A DNA stretch of 64,000 bases, taken from the NCBI GenBank assembly GCA_963971425.1, contig OZ020519.1, positions 10,990,028 to 11,054,027 on the forward strand, given 5' to 3'. The notes beneath the pieces were generated by a model. It saw nothing but the letters and a program-made list of their open reading frames with translations. It did no database searches and was not told where the DNA came from. This DNA is from Bryoerythrophyllum caledonicum (taxonomy: Eukaryota > Streptophyta > Bryopsida > Pottiales > Pottiaceae). Position 1 is the first letter of the stretch. Each line of letters starts with the position of its first letter. A program made the position numbers and the translations under genes. Of this stretch, positions 11,697 to 22,812 are shown in pieces.

Positions 11697-11810
11697 TGTT
11701 ATTCATGGTTTCAGCTCAACTTGGAGGTACTCAAACAATTGATGCTGTTGATTTTGCCATTACCCATACATGTATCTTCTATGTAAGGACCCAAATCATA
11801 ATTGTTGTCC

Positions 11811-12751
11811 TTAATCCCTAAATCTCTTTGACAATTTCACACCAAAAACACTTCAAAACTGCTTGTTTTAGTGCAATGACTAAGGACAAAACAAAAAAAA
11901 CATTACTTCTAGTTTTAACCATAGGATCTCAATTAAGACTTATTAAGTAATTTACAATTAAAAATTCATAAAGTTTGACCACAAGGATTGTAATATTATA
12001 GTGTTTGAAGTAGTGAAAGGGTCCATTGTCTTCCATGCGTTTAGTGGATCAGCAAACTTTGACTTCACTTGGTGTCAAATTTTTGCACTACACAAGGTCT
12101 AAAGTCATTACCATCATGTTAAGCATGATATTAGCTCCTTGTACTCCAATTTTTAGAGGTAGACAAAGGATGTAGAATATTCAAAAAAATTGTGGAAGGA
12201 GTGGAGGTTCAAAAAGTGTCAATGTGCGTTATAACTTTTTGTGAATTTAGTATGTTTTAGAATGAGAATCTGAATGGTCAATAAGAAGGTTTACACCACA
12301 TAATGCTGCGGAAAAAATAAAAAGTAAAAAATATGATGATCTCGAAGTTTTATTTGAAAAAAAGATTTTTTTTGGTACCTTGCCCGACGATTCGCAATGA
12401 TGTATGAAAATGTTTGACTTGGATTTATATGCCTTTTCCCACTAAAGACAAGAGATTTTTTTAGAAAATATGAAAGGAAATAATATTATTAGCTTAAATA
12501 GATAATCTCACATTCAATAGAGTGTCCTAGCAAAAAGTTTTGGAGTTGCCCGCTCTTCCCATTTGAACTTCAAAACCACGTAACTTTTTCATTAAATGTT
12601 GGATTTACAAAAAAATTGGACTCACACAAAGATTTTAGTAATGTCCATGTACATTAAAAATATAAAAGAAAACTATTATAAAATGACACCATAGGAATCT
12701 GCCTGAACCTTCTAGAGTCCCCCGAGGGGACTCTTGGAAATTTAGGGTTAA
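11811..12751 (+). mobile_element. Family A TTAA element, forward
   Basis: It starts TTAATCCCTAAATCTC and ends AAATTTAGGGTTAA, with TTAA at both borders. The full set of family A motifs is present in order, from 'caccaaaaacacttcaaaactg' to 'cctagcaaaaagttttgga'. Length is 941 bp with no coding capacity. Confidence 0.85.
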
Positions 12752-12798
12752 TTCATTTTCAAACATAAATGAAAATCATGAAGAATCTAGTTTTTCTC

Positions 12799-13315
12799 AC
12801 TACTCTGAATATAATGTTTAGTGTAGGCTCGCTCATGATCTATAAATGCTGTACGTTTTAACCCTCAATGAATATTTTTACCAACCATGTTGACAATGAT
12901 CAGTCTCTATAAGGATTTGATAGGATATCCCCCACGCTTGGACTTACCACGTGGGGCTACAAGGTGGTGGGGCCAAATCTAGCCCCTATTTTGTTTTTGG
13001 ATGGGCCCTTATTTATAGCAAGGGAGGGTTTTCTCCAGGGTAAACAATGGCCGTAGGCCCCAAATTTGTCCAAAAAAAATCCAAAAAGCCTATGGACCCC
13101 CCAAAATAAGAGGGCCAGAAAAATGGCCCTATGCAATTAAGATGTGGCCCACCTCGGGTAAGTCCGAGCGTGGGGATATCCTGTCTGCGCCCTCTGTAAG
13201 TAGTATATGTTAGATAGTTGTACCCTCAGTAAAAAATCTTCATCAAAAGTTACAACGCTTTCAAAACATAAAGTACCACTACACTACACATAAAATTCAA
13301 TTTAATGTTGTAGTG
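12799..13315. mobile_element. Family F-like MITE split by a family G element
   Basis: The left half has 'taatgtttagtgtagg' and 'ctataaatgctgtacgttttaaccctcaatga'. The right half has 'gtaccctcagtaaaaaatcttcat' and 'caatttaatgttgtagtg'. These are mirrored arms opened at CTCT(A/G)TAAG by the family G element. Confidence 0.6.
12914..13191. mobile_element. Family G MITE (Mutator-like), copy 2
   Basis: Inverted ends share AGGATATCCCC(C)ACGCT and 'ggacttacc'. The flanks CTCTATAAG (12905-12913) and CTCTGTAAG (13192-13200) form a 9-bp duplication with one mismatch. The core matches copy 1 in reverse ('agcccctattttg', 'ggatgggc'). Confidence 0.8.
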
Positions 13316-13675
13316 CAAAGCCATTCCACATGGGTGCCACATGTGCTCACAATATTCACGTCGTCCTCCTCCAGAAACCGGGGCTCTTCTTCTTCTCCAT
13401 TAAGATCTCAAAATAAATAATTAAAAAAAGAGAAATAAATATATGAGATGACAAAAACTGAAAAAGGAAACATTTATTATGGATGTAGAAACATAAAAAA
13501 ATGAAGTACAAATAAAAATAAAAGATTAGAGACTATAAAATGGGCTGAGGAAAATAGAGAAAATAAAAGAAAAAGCTTCAGCCGGGCCACCCCAAGTGCG
13601 CACTGACGCACATGCACATGAGGGAGCACAGAAATGATGGCACCAAGAGAACGACAGAACGCCGCGGCACCAGCA

Positions 13676-13707
<32 letters not shown>

Positions 13708-14784
13708 TTCCATTCCAAGGAATCATCCCAGATCCACAGCAAAACTAACGAGAAACAAGGAGCTGGCGTCCTCGATGCCAGCAACGTCACTGTTAATCCA
13801 CGCCAAAAAAAAAAAAACAAGAGTAATCTAGTACCTGTTCGCGGCGCTGGCTAGCCCAGTGGCGTTCGGTGCAGGCGCGTCAATGGATCAGCCATGGCGC
13901 TAGCATCCATGTCGGTACTGTGGCGTCGCACTCGCCAGCAGCTGGGTCGAAACATCGGTAGAATCTAAGCTCCTGGTTGTGGCGACGCCGACCGATCTGG
14001 GGAAGCGCGTGATTGCTAGCTCTCTCACCGAGGTTCGATGTAGTACGTTGCAGTCATGGCCGGCGGAGTGCGTCGCTGGTGTGGTGGCTCCGAGAGATCA
14101 GTGAGACCCAATTTTGATGGATCGAGGAGTTGGTTTTCGCCGCATTGGTGGAGTGGGCGACGTGTTTTGTGAGGTGATTGACCCGGTCGCTAGCTTTTCT
14201 CTTTTTTTCGCTAGTTCGGGTGGTGACGTTGAAGCCAGCTCTTATCTGCAGCGACGACGAAGTCACCGCAGCTTTCGCATTAATTGCGCTCGGCCCGTCA
14301 TCCGGGGGTCCTTGAGTTGTCGGCTTGCGGATTCTTCTCCCTCCCTGCTCACCTCGTGGACATAGATTCCCGCTCCGGAGGGGGTTTTGCTCGCTTTGTA
14401 GGTAACACCGCAAGTGTAGCAAGCCGAAGGAAAAAACATCCCCTCTTGACTTTTTCTTCGGAGAAGATTCTTCGCTACGAGGTTGAAGAATTCGCACCTG
14501 GGCAGGTTCGGGGTTGAGTGCCAGGCAAATGGAGAAGGTCTGATGAGGGAACGCGCTCCGGGTGTCGCCATGGCTGCAGATATGGACGGTGAAGGGAGGG
14601 CGAAGTGGTCATGACGTGAGGAGCGCGTGACGGGGTGAAGTCGAAGAGGAAGGAGAAGCTGGCTCTTGATCTTTGCGGGGGTGGTGATGGAGTTTACTAA
14701 ATGCCCATCGCTTTTAGGTCGTGGACTTGAGTGAGGAGTTGCGAGAATTGTGAGTCACCTTCTCCTGATTATGTGAGTGTTTTC
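13316..14784 (+). promoter_or_regulatory. Upstream and leader region of the STICHEL-like gene
   Basis: GC content rises from about 13,560 onward and the region contains several non-conserved open frames on both strands, including GTC-repeat artefacts. A pyrimidine-rich AG near 14,717 could be the acceptor of a 5' UTR intron, but I cannot locate its donor. No TATA box can be assigned with confidence. It probably holds promoter and 5' UTR. Confidence 0.45.
13678..13707. repeat. (GTC)n microsatellite, ten units
   Basis: Ten uninterrupted GTC triplets. They create poly-Val, poly-Ser and poly-Asp/Arg frames that look like ORFs in all directions but have no other support. Confidence 0.95.
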
Positions 14785-17700
14785 ATGAGGCAGAGGCCCC
14801 ATGGGAAGGGCGTTGAGGTGAGCGCGGATGCGGGGAGGGAAACGGAGAGATTCAGTTCGAGGCATGTGCATTTGACAAATAGTATTCACATCCGGCGCCA
14901 CTTGCACTTGCAGAAGGAGAGTAGGAGGCAGGGTGTGATGTTGGATGCGCGGCGGGCGGCGCCTCTGCTGCGGCGGGAGGTGAGCGCGCTGCAGCGGGTG
15001 CGCACGCTGCAGGACCCAGGGACGACGTCATCGAGCTCAGGCTCCCCCTCGTCGACGGCCAGGCGCGGCGTGAAGTCGACGTTCCTCGGCGATCCTCAGC
15101 GCGATGCGCAGGCGCTTGCCATGGAGCTCTCAGGTAGAAGGAGCGATGGCAGCAGTAAGAAGGAGAAGAAGAAGAAGAAGAAGAAGAAGAAGCAGAAGAT
15201 GACGACGAGCAATGTGGAAGTGCCGGAGAAGGTTGGGGTGCGTGACAGGATTAAGCGGATCGAGGAGGCGTTCGGATCCACGACGAACACGCTCTCCGGG
15301 GAGCTCCGCAAGGAAGGGCTCATCAAGGAGCTCAGGGAGCGGGGGAGGATTCAGCAGGACAGGGAAGTCGCGGAGAGGTGGGAGGAGGGGCCCGCACGTC
15401 GCGAGGAGCGCGCGCGGCGCGTCATCGAGGAGCGCGGCTCATCCATCTCGTCTCTGTCGCAGCTCCTGGGAAACCACTATGGCAGCGGGCGCACTGCACT
15501 GTTCGCGACGGTGGACGATGACGACGACAGCAACCACGGCGAGAGCTTGTTTGAGACGGACGAGGACGAGGTCAGCCCGATGGAGCGCGAGATGATGGGC
15601 GGCGCGAAGCTGAACCCGGCGTCGCCGCTGCACTTGGCGTCGCTGTCCCGCGTGGGGAAGGAGCCTGAGCTCAAGCGGCCTCGTCATCGGAGGAGAAGCG
15701 CCGCGCATGTTGTGCGCAGCAGGAATCCGATCGCGGACGATGAGCTCGACGTCTCTGAGCTCCCGTGCTTTGACTGGTACAAATGCGGCGGCGGCAAGGA
15801 AAGCCGATTCGAGCAAACCCGACTGCCGGTGCAGTCGATCTCGTCGCTAGACTCGGACGCGGACGCGCTGCCGCTCATCATCGGCGAGGATGCGCATGAG
15901 GACATGAGCGACAACATGTACGAGGAGTCGCCGAAGAAGGCGTCCGTGAAGGACGTACCGGTGGTGACGCCTCCGCCGCGCACGCTCACGCAGAAGTACC
16001 GCCCGAAGCATTTCCGCGACCTCGTCGGGCAATCCGTGGTGGTGAAGTCGCTGCACACCGCAATCATCAAGAGGAAGGTGGCACCCGTGTACCTCTTCAG
16101 CGGGCCGCGCGGCACGGGGAAGACGTCTGCTGCGCGCGTGTTCGCCGCGGGGCTCAACTGTGAGCTTCTGGACTACTCGCAGCGCCCGTGCGGGATTTGC
16201 AGCCAATGCGCGCTGGCGCAAAGCGCGGACGTGCAGGAGATCGACGCAGCCGCGAAGCCCGAGCTCGAGGCTCTCCGCACCGCCATGGGGAGCTTCCAGC
16301 CCGCGGCGGGGCGCTACAAGGTGTTCATCGTGGAGGGATGTGACTCGCTCGGGGTGGGAATCTGGAACGCGTTCCTTAAAATCCTGGAGGAGCCGCCCGT
16401 GGACGTGGTCTTCATTCTGATCACCACGAACGCGGATCACATCCCCGCGACGGCGACGTCGCGCTGCCAGAAGTTCCACTTTGCGAAGCTGAAGGAGGAG
16501 GAGATCGTCTCGCGGCTGGAGACGCTCGCGCGCGCGGAGGAGCTTGAGGTGGAGGACGGCGCGCTGGCGTTCATCGCCGCGCGGTCGGACGGCTCTCTGC
16601 GCGACGCGGAGACAGTGCTCGACCAGGTCTGCCTCTTGGACAAGACGGTGTCTGTTGCGCTCGTGCGCGAGCTCGTCGGGCTGCTCCCCGACGCCGCGAT
16701 CCTGGAGCTTCTGGATTACGCGCTCTCTGCGGACACGATCAACACAGTGCGCGCTCTGCGCGAGGTCCTCGCCTGTGGCGTGGAGCCGCTGTCGCTCGTC
16801 GCGCAGCTCGGGACACTCATCACGGACATCCTCGCCGGCAGCTTTGACGTTCACCGGGAGCTCCGACACGACGGCGGCTTCTTCAACCGAAATTTCTGTA
16901 AGTGAGGAATAATTTCTCTCGCAATGTAGTAGCGCAATGTAGTTCCTAACCTCTCTGTTGTGTTTTCTGCAGCTGTAAAGGAGGAGCACCACCGCCTCCG
17001 GCAAGCGCTCAAGACGCTCTCCGAGTCGGAGAAGCAGTTGCGCGTGACGAGCGACCGCGCGACTTGGCTCACAGCCGCGCTTTTGCAGTTCGCGCCCGAC
17101 CGCTCGTTTCTTCCCTCCGAAGCGAAATACAGCCCTGAGAGACGCGATTTCGTCGAGGAGGAGGAGGCGGCAACGACCCGACCTCAACGATCCGACGTCA
17201 ACGAGCCGGAGTACCAGGCGCAGTTCGCGTCGTCGTCCATGGAATTAGGGCGGCAAGAAAGCTCTCAGAGACGCGATCCTATGGAGGAGGAGCAGGCCGC
17301 GACCGAGCAAAAGCTGGAGGAGGCGTGGAGCAGGGAACTCCCGCAGCAGCAGCAGGAGCAGCAGCAGGAGCCCGAGACTTCCCGGCGTGCCTCGTCGCTG
17401 GAGTTTGACGTGTTCCGCGACGAGGCGCTCACAGAACTCTACACGCGAGTGCTCCGCGAGATCACATCGCGCAGCTTAAAGCATCTGCTGTACACGCAAG
17501 GCCGCCTTGTCGCCGCGGGCGTCGCCGTTGGTGAGCTTCCCTCTCCCTCGTCGCGCTGAGGCTTGGTCCCCTTCTCTCCTCATGCCAGGGTTCCGTTTCC
17601 TATCTCTAATCTCACACCGTGACCTCTGCAGACGGCTCCTGCGCGGTGGTGGAGCTGGAGTTCGACTACCCCCGGGAGAAGCACAAAGCGGAGCGCTCCT

Positions 17701-18960
17701 GGCGCAGCATCTGCATCGCGTTTCAAGCCGTGCTCAGCACGGCTGTGGAGCTTCGCATCGCCCTAAGCGAGCCGCTGCCCGAGCAGGAGGAGGCTCCCCG
17801 CCAGGGCGAAACCCTGACCAACCTGCACGCCGGCCCGTCCACAACCGAGATCGAGGAACTCCCAACGCGAAACCAGGCGGAGGAGGAGGAGGCGCCTTCA
17901 CGCGGTAGCCACCGGAGGCAGCGCCGCAAGAAGGAGAGTACCTCCGGGGGAATCACTCCGCGCCGGCTGCCGCCCAGGCGGCGGCGGAAGAAGCGAAACT
18001 CGAAGCAGGTGGAGGAGCTGGAGAGGTTGTCGTCGTTGGAGCTGAGTACTTTCGGTGGCGACGAAGTGTGGGATTCCGGGCCGCAGCTCATTCCTGCGGT
18101 GCAGAGGAGGGCTGCTGCTGGCGGCGAGAAGAAGCAGCTGGTCGCGTTAATGGAGGAGCCGCAGAGCGATATCGAGGATATTCGGTCGGCGCGAAAGAGG
18201 ATTTGGGAGCAGCGGGAGCGGCGCAGCGCGAGGATGGATTCGTCTCGCCCTGCTACTTTCGATCGCCGAACAAGCACGTAAGAACTCCGCCTCCATTTTC
18301 TCAGATTCCGAACATCTTCTCCCTCTTCTCTACTGCTTGAGAAAGCCCACTGTTTGCTCTTGCGAACGTCTTTGTGTCTGCGAGAAAGCACAGTGAGTTA
18401 TGTTGAGTTTTCATTCTTTCACTTCATAGAATCTGTGGGTCTCTCCTCCAACCTCAATGTGTTGGACTCTTGGGAATGTGGAATGCCAATTCTCGGGTGT
18501 CAAAGTGTGTGAATAACATGCACTTGGATGAGAAGCCATTCCTTATGTGCAACCGAGTGAGCTTTTCAAGGAACTTCGAAGCTTCTTTGAGGGAGAGGTG
18601 CTTTGGTTATGGTTCTAGTCTGCACACAATTCGCTCCTGGTTGACATGTGGTGTTGCTGTTCATATTCAGGGTTGATGCTCAGCGTGGACTTCCAAGGGA
18701 AAGCTTGCGTTGCTGGAGCCGGCCGTCACCTCAGCCTGAGTTTCTGATGGTATGCCCCCCCCCTCATCTCAGAATTCTCCCCTAAGTTTTCATCAAATCT
18801 CAAATGTATCACTAACTTGGTGATTTACTTTTGGTTGTGTCTGTGTCATCAGCGGAAGACAAGGGTGAGGGGGCGGCGCAAGGCGAGAGGGAAGGCGCTC
18901 TTCCTCAGAATGGTGCCCTGCTCCCACGCCAGAATCACCCGAAACGCGCCACCGCAGTGA
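14785..18960 (+). CDS. STI-like: STICHEL-type protein (DnaX-like AAA+ domain), five exons
   Basis: Exons are 14785-16897, 16973-17530, 17632-18277, 18671-18749 and 18853-18960, all with GT-AG introns that keep one frame to a TGA: 1167 residues, near the size of Arabidopsis STICHEL. The first Met is chosen because residues 27-44 (HVHLTNSIHIRRHLHLQ) match the N-terminal motif of STICHEL-like proteins; an upstream in-frame ATG at 14731 would add 18 residues. A Lys-rich tract lies near 125-139. The DnaX-like core starts about 401 (LTQKYRPKHFRDLVGQ), with Walker A GPRGTGKT at 440-447, zinc cysteines C459, C469, C472 and C475, and SRC at 559-561. The Walker B position reads VFIVEGCD (513-520) and lacks the usual Asp-Glu pair. 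The C-terminus is basic, with a CWSRP motif. STICHEL controls trichome branching in Arabidopsis; the role here is unknown. There are no neighbouring genes. Exon boundaries are by eye. Confidence 0.92.
15157..15204 (+). repeat. AAG/GAA-rich coding microsatellite
   Basis: A run of AAG codons with few interruptions inside exon 1 encodes about a dozen lysines. The tract could act as a nuclear-localisation-like patch or be a length-variable microsatellite. Confidence 0.85.
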
Positions 18961-20202
18961 GGTACACACCTCTACTCCTCTCCCAACCTCTACACCTGAG
19001 CCTGCGTCATCAGCGCATCCATTCTTTTTTTAATAGAAATGACTCCACTAACACATGCGCTCCAGCTGCAAAAGCTGCGCTTGTATGATACTCCACGAAA
19101 TCTGACCCTACATTCTTCACAACAAGAGCTTCTGATCAAACATACTGTACCATGCCCTTTTCTTTTTTAATGACATTCTTTGGAACAAGGCAGAGGCGAT
19201 ACTTGCCAGTGCCTTTCACTTGTTGATTTCATTTGTACATTTGGGTTTCATCTTTGGCTCACCTTTTAGGTTTCATCCATTCGTCTACTAATGTGTGTTC
19301 ATCCATTTAGAGATGTGATATGACTTCTTAGTTGACCTTCTCTATAGTGGTTCAAGAAATATTGATTTTGTTAAATAGTGGTATATTGAGGGTGTTGGAG
19401 TATTTGTTTGTGCTTGTTTTATAGAGGAAGTGGGAAAAATTTGTCCGTTCAAGGGTCTTACAGTAACATTGGTTTTTATTCTAAAAGTAAGAGGAGTGAC
19501 TTTGCATGTCACCGTTTAGTTATAGGGGTCACATGAAGAGGGTGACTTGGCTTGCCAATTTTTTGAGGACTCGGGTACTATAAGGGAGCTCTAGCTTGCA
19601 TTGGATAGGGCTCAAGAACATTGATTGGCAATATTTCTCTTGCATTGCATTGGTGTAGGAAACAAGGGCATGACATAAAAGAATGCTCTGTCTTGGTTTG
19701 TATTTAGACCTCACATTCTCATTTTTTAATCTTTTTTCTTCGCAAAGAAGTTATTAGAAAGTTCTCTTGTATGTTGCATAGCTGTTAAAAATTGAGGTAA
19801 ATGCAACCTTTAGAGACTTTGAAAAAATACTTTTGTTTTTCAGATTCAGAAAAATTGAAAACTATAAGTGTAGATAGTGGTGGTTCCTAGAGTGAAAAGG
19901 GTAATTCTAACGTGATACCTAGTCTTGTGCATTTTGGGGTTTTAGATTTCATCTGACTAATTTCATCTGAAAGATTTTGGCACAGAACTATCTAGAGTTG
20001 TTGAACAAACAATATTTTCTTTTATATAAAGATGAACATATTAGCCAAAAGTAATGTACACAATGTCTTATACAAATCCTTTCTTGATAAGGTAGTGATA
20101 ACTACATCCACTACCAAAATGAGAGGTGCTTATTGACTTTACCAAATCCTTTTCAATATTTTAGTGTAAAAACAAATGCAAAAACTTGTGATTTTCAACA
20201 TC
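18961..20202. other. 3' flank of the STICHEL-like gene, no further gene
   Basis: This follows the TGA. GC content drops within a few hundred bases, and the 3' UTR end cannot be fixed. No ORF with domain support and no inverted-repeat element is seen. Confidence 0.5.
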
Positions 20203-21080
20203 TTAACCTTTAAATGATTAAAGTCCCAAGGTGGGCTTTTACAAAACTTGAGCACGTTCCCATGGTTGCAATTTATATTTACAATTCTTGAAATTTTGTA
20301 CAAAAGTACAAGAGAAGAAGTACATGGGAATATAATTTTTATTCTAGTTGGACCTATGGAAAAAAAAGTTAGGTCATCTCAAGAGAAACTTCTCGAGAGC
20401 AGGCATGTTGGGCAACTCTGAATTAATTTGCTAGAACATTCTATTACATGTGAGACTTTCAATACTAGCAAGTAAATTTACACACATTGTCACACATTGT
20501 CGGGCAAGGTACCAAAAAAACTTCTTTTGTTCCACATAAAACTTAAATATCTTGAATTTTTTTAAATTTTTAAATTTTCGACAACAATGTGTGTTGTAAA
20601 CCTTCATTTTGACCATTTGGATTATCATTCTAAAACATATCAAGTTCATAACAAAATAATATAACATGCATTGGCAAATTTTGAACCTCTAATCCTTGCA
20701 CAGTTGTTTTGAATATAATATACCCCTTTTCTACCTCTAAAAAACTCTGTTCATGGAGCTAATATCATGCTTAACATTATGGTGATGAATTTAGACCTTA
20801 TGTAGTGCAAAATTTGACTCCAAGTGAAGTCAAAGTCTATTGATCTACTCAATGTAGGGAAGAAATGAAATGTTTTTATACTTCAAACACTATAATTTTC
20901 CAATTTGTATGGTCAAGGTTTATGAAATTTTGTGAGCATGTTACTTTATTAGTCTTTATTGAGATCATACGGTTAAAATTAGAAATAATTTTAACTATTT
21001 CCTTCTTTACTCTTTGCACATAGAATTAATTGTTTTGAAGTATTTTTGGTGTGAAATCGTCAAGGTATTTTAGTAGTTTA
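20203..21080 (-). mobile_element. Family A TTAA element, reverse
   Basis: It starts TTAACCTTTAAATGATTAAAG and ends TTTTAGTAGTTTA, a decayed form of the terminus. Family motifs occur in reverse order, e.g. 'ggcaaggtaccaaaaaaactt' and 'gtcaaagtctattgatc'. It is about 878 bp and lies 25 bp from a forward copy, so the two make an inverted pair. Confidence 0.8.
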
Positions 21081-21579
21081 GACATTATGCATGTGATTTC
21101 AACACTTAACCCCTAAATTTCTTTGACAATTTAATACCAAAACACTTCAAAACTATTGATTTTAGTGCAATGAGTAAAAAAGAAAACCGCATTTTTAAAT
21201 TTCGAGTTTAATCCGTAGGATCTTAATAAAGACTAATTAAGCAACATACTCACAAAAATTCATAAACTTTGACCACTTGGATTGAAAGATTATAGTGTTT
21301 GAAGTAGTTTAAGCAGTTCATTTTTTTCCTTGCGTTGAAGGGACTTTGACTTCAATGATAATTTGGATTATCATTCTATGATAGACTTTGACTTCACTTG
21401 GTGTCAAATTTTGCACTACACAAGGTTTGAATACTATATCATCATGTCGATCATGGTATTAGTTCCTTGTACACCATTGTTTAGAGGTAGAGAAGGGGTG
21501 TAGCACATTCCAAATAATTGTGCAAGGAGAGGAGATTCCAAAAGTGCAAAATTCACAATTTGTTTTTTGGTATACTTAG

Positions 21580-22205
21580 GGGCGGTTTACACTACGGACC
21601 AAGAACTCGTCCCATGCACCTCTAAAATCTGTGATTGGCTCCATCAACTCGTCCTGGGATGACTTGGGTTTACACTACGAGGAAAAAAGAAAAGTGACCA
21701 AAGGATTTGAGGTCCTCAAAAGGCCTAGAAATAGGCCTAATGGATAATGTTGAAGGGTCCTCCAGATTTTGCGGTGAGAGAGGCAAAGAGGGTTCTCTCA
21801 TTGCTGAAATGAGGAGACCATGGGCCTGAAATGCCGTTTTATTATTTTTAAATTGATTTTTTTTTTTTAAATAAAAATTTTGGTTGGTTTTTTTGGAGGG
21901 GCCCAACGTTACTGTAGATACAATGGCGGCCACCCATTTTGTCTTTTTGGCTTGTTTTATTTTCATTGTTATTTTAGGCAATACTGCCCTTTTTAGGCAT
22001 TCATTAAAAAAATCAACATGCCCACTTTTTAGTACATGGTCATTCCTCCCGGTCCAAGTTCGGTTTACACTTAGTGAGAGGCCCAAGGGCTTTAAAAATT
22101 ACATTTTTCTGAAGTGTGACCATGGAAGTGTGACCATGAAGCGTGACCATGGAATTAATCCATTTTCCTTGGTCACGGCTCTTGGTTTATAGTGTAAACC
22201 GCCCC
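21580..22205 (+). mobile_element. Family E MITE (PIF/Harbinger-like), copy 1
   Basis: Ends are GGGGCGGTTTACACTACGG and the mirror AGTGTAAACCGCCCC. TTA is duplicated exactly (21577-21579 and 22206-22208). It is 626 bp. The interior repeats 'tttacactacgaggaaaa' and 'ttggttggtttttttgga'. The 102- and 138-codon ORFs overlap on opposite strands and have no domain. Confidence 0.85.
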
Positions 22206-22438
22206 TTATTATGTCATAGAAGGATAGTCCAAATGGTAAATAAGAAACTTTACACAACATGTAGTAGAAAAAACAAAAAAGTAAAAAAATGAAGATCCCT
22301 AAGTTATATGTGAATAAGAAGAATATTTTTGCCCAACTCCATGTGACAATGTGTGAAAATCTTTGATTTCGGATACAATGCACTGAAGACAAAAAAAATA
22401 TTTTTTGACAAAATGGAATGAAATAATATCACTTGCTA

Positions 22439-22657
22439 CACTAAAGATGACATTTAGTGTGAAGTGCTCAGTAAATGACTTGTAAATGCGATAAGTTTTT
22501 ACTCTTGATGGCAATTTTTACCAAGAGCACAACTCTCTATAGTATTCAAATAAGAGGATCATTATAAACATAGTTGGTAAAAATATTCACTTAAAGTAAA
22601 AACTTATCGCATTTAGAAGTCATTCACTGAGCATTACACTAAATGTCATCTGTAGTG
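22439..22657. mobile_element. Family F MITE, intact, TA target
   Basis: A 219-bp element nearly all inverted repeat. It starts CACTAAAGATGACATTTAGT and ends ACTAAATGTCATCTGTAGTG, with inner arms 'aaatgcgataagtttttac' and 'gtaaaaacttatcgcattt'. TA flanks both sides. Other family A copies read 'acttgctagtattgaaaat' at this place, which gives the empty site and confirms a 2-bp TA duplication. Confidence 0.9.
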
Positions 22658-22812
22658 TAGTATTGAAAATATCACATTTGATAAAGTGTCCTAAGAAAAG
22701 TATTTGGAGTTGTCCAAGGTGCATGCACTAGACAACTTTTTCTTCGCGTTAAGATGAGAATAAAAATTATACTCTCATGTACCTCTCGTCTTTCTTTCTC
22801 TCATGAATTGCA

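Larger units (their letters stand above)
21106..22812 (+). mobile_element. Family A element, forward, with two nested MITEs
   Basis: It starts TTAACCCCTAAATTTCTTTG and runs in the forward family order. It is opened by a family E element at TTA (21,577) and a family F element at TA (22,437). The right terminus is missing: homology fades near 'gaattgcaaccc'. Confidence 0.75.

Noticed and set aside
13612-13854. ORFs with poly-Val, poly-Ser or poly-Asp runs
   Set aside because: They are translations of the (GTC)n microsatellite in different frames with no further support.
14731-14784. Upstream in-frame ATG for the STICHEL-like gene
   Set aside because: The 18 added residues have no family resemblance and the ATG at 14785 gives the usual N-terminus; still possible.
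15847-17187. 446-codon ORF on the - strand
   Set aside because: It is antisense to exons 1 and 2 of the STICHEL-like gene, spans an intron, and has an arginine/leucine-rich composition typical of GC-rich shadows.
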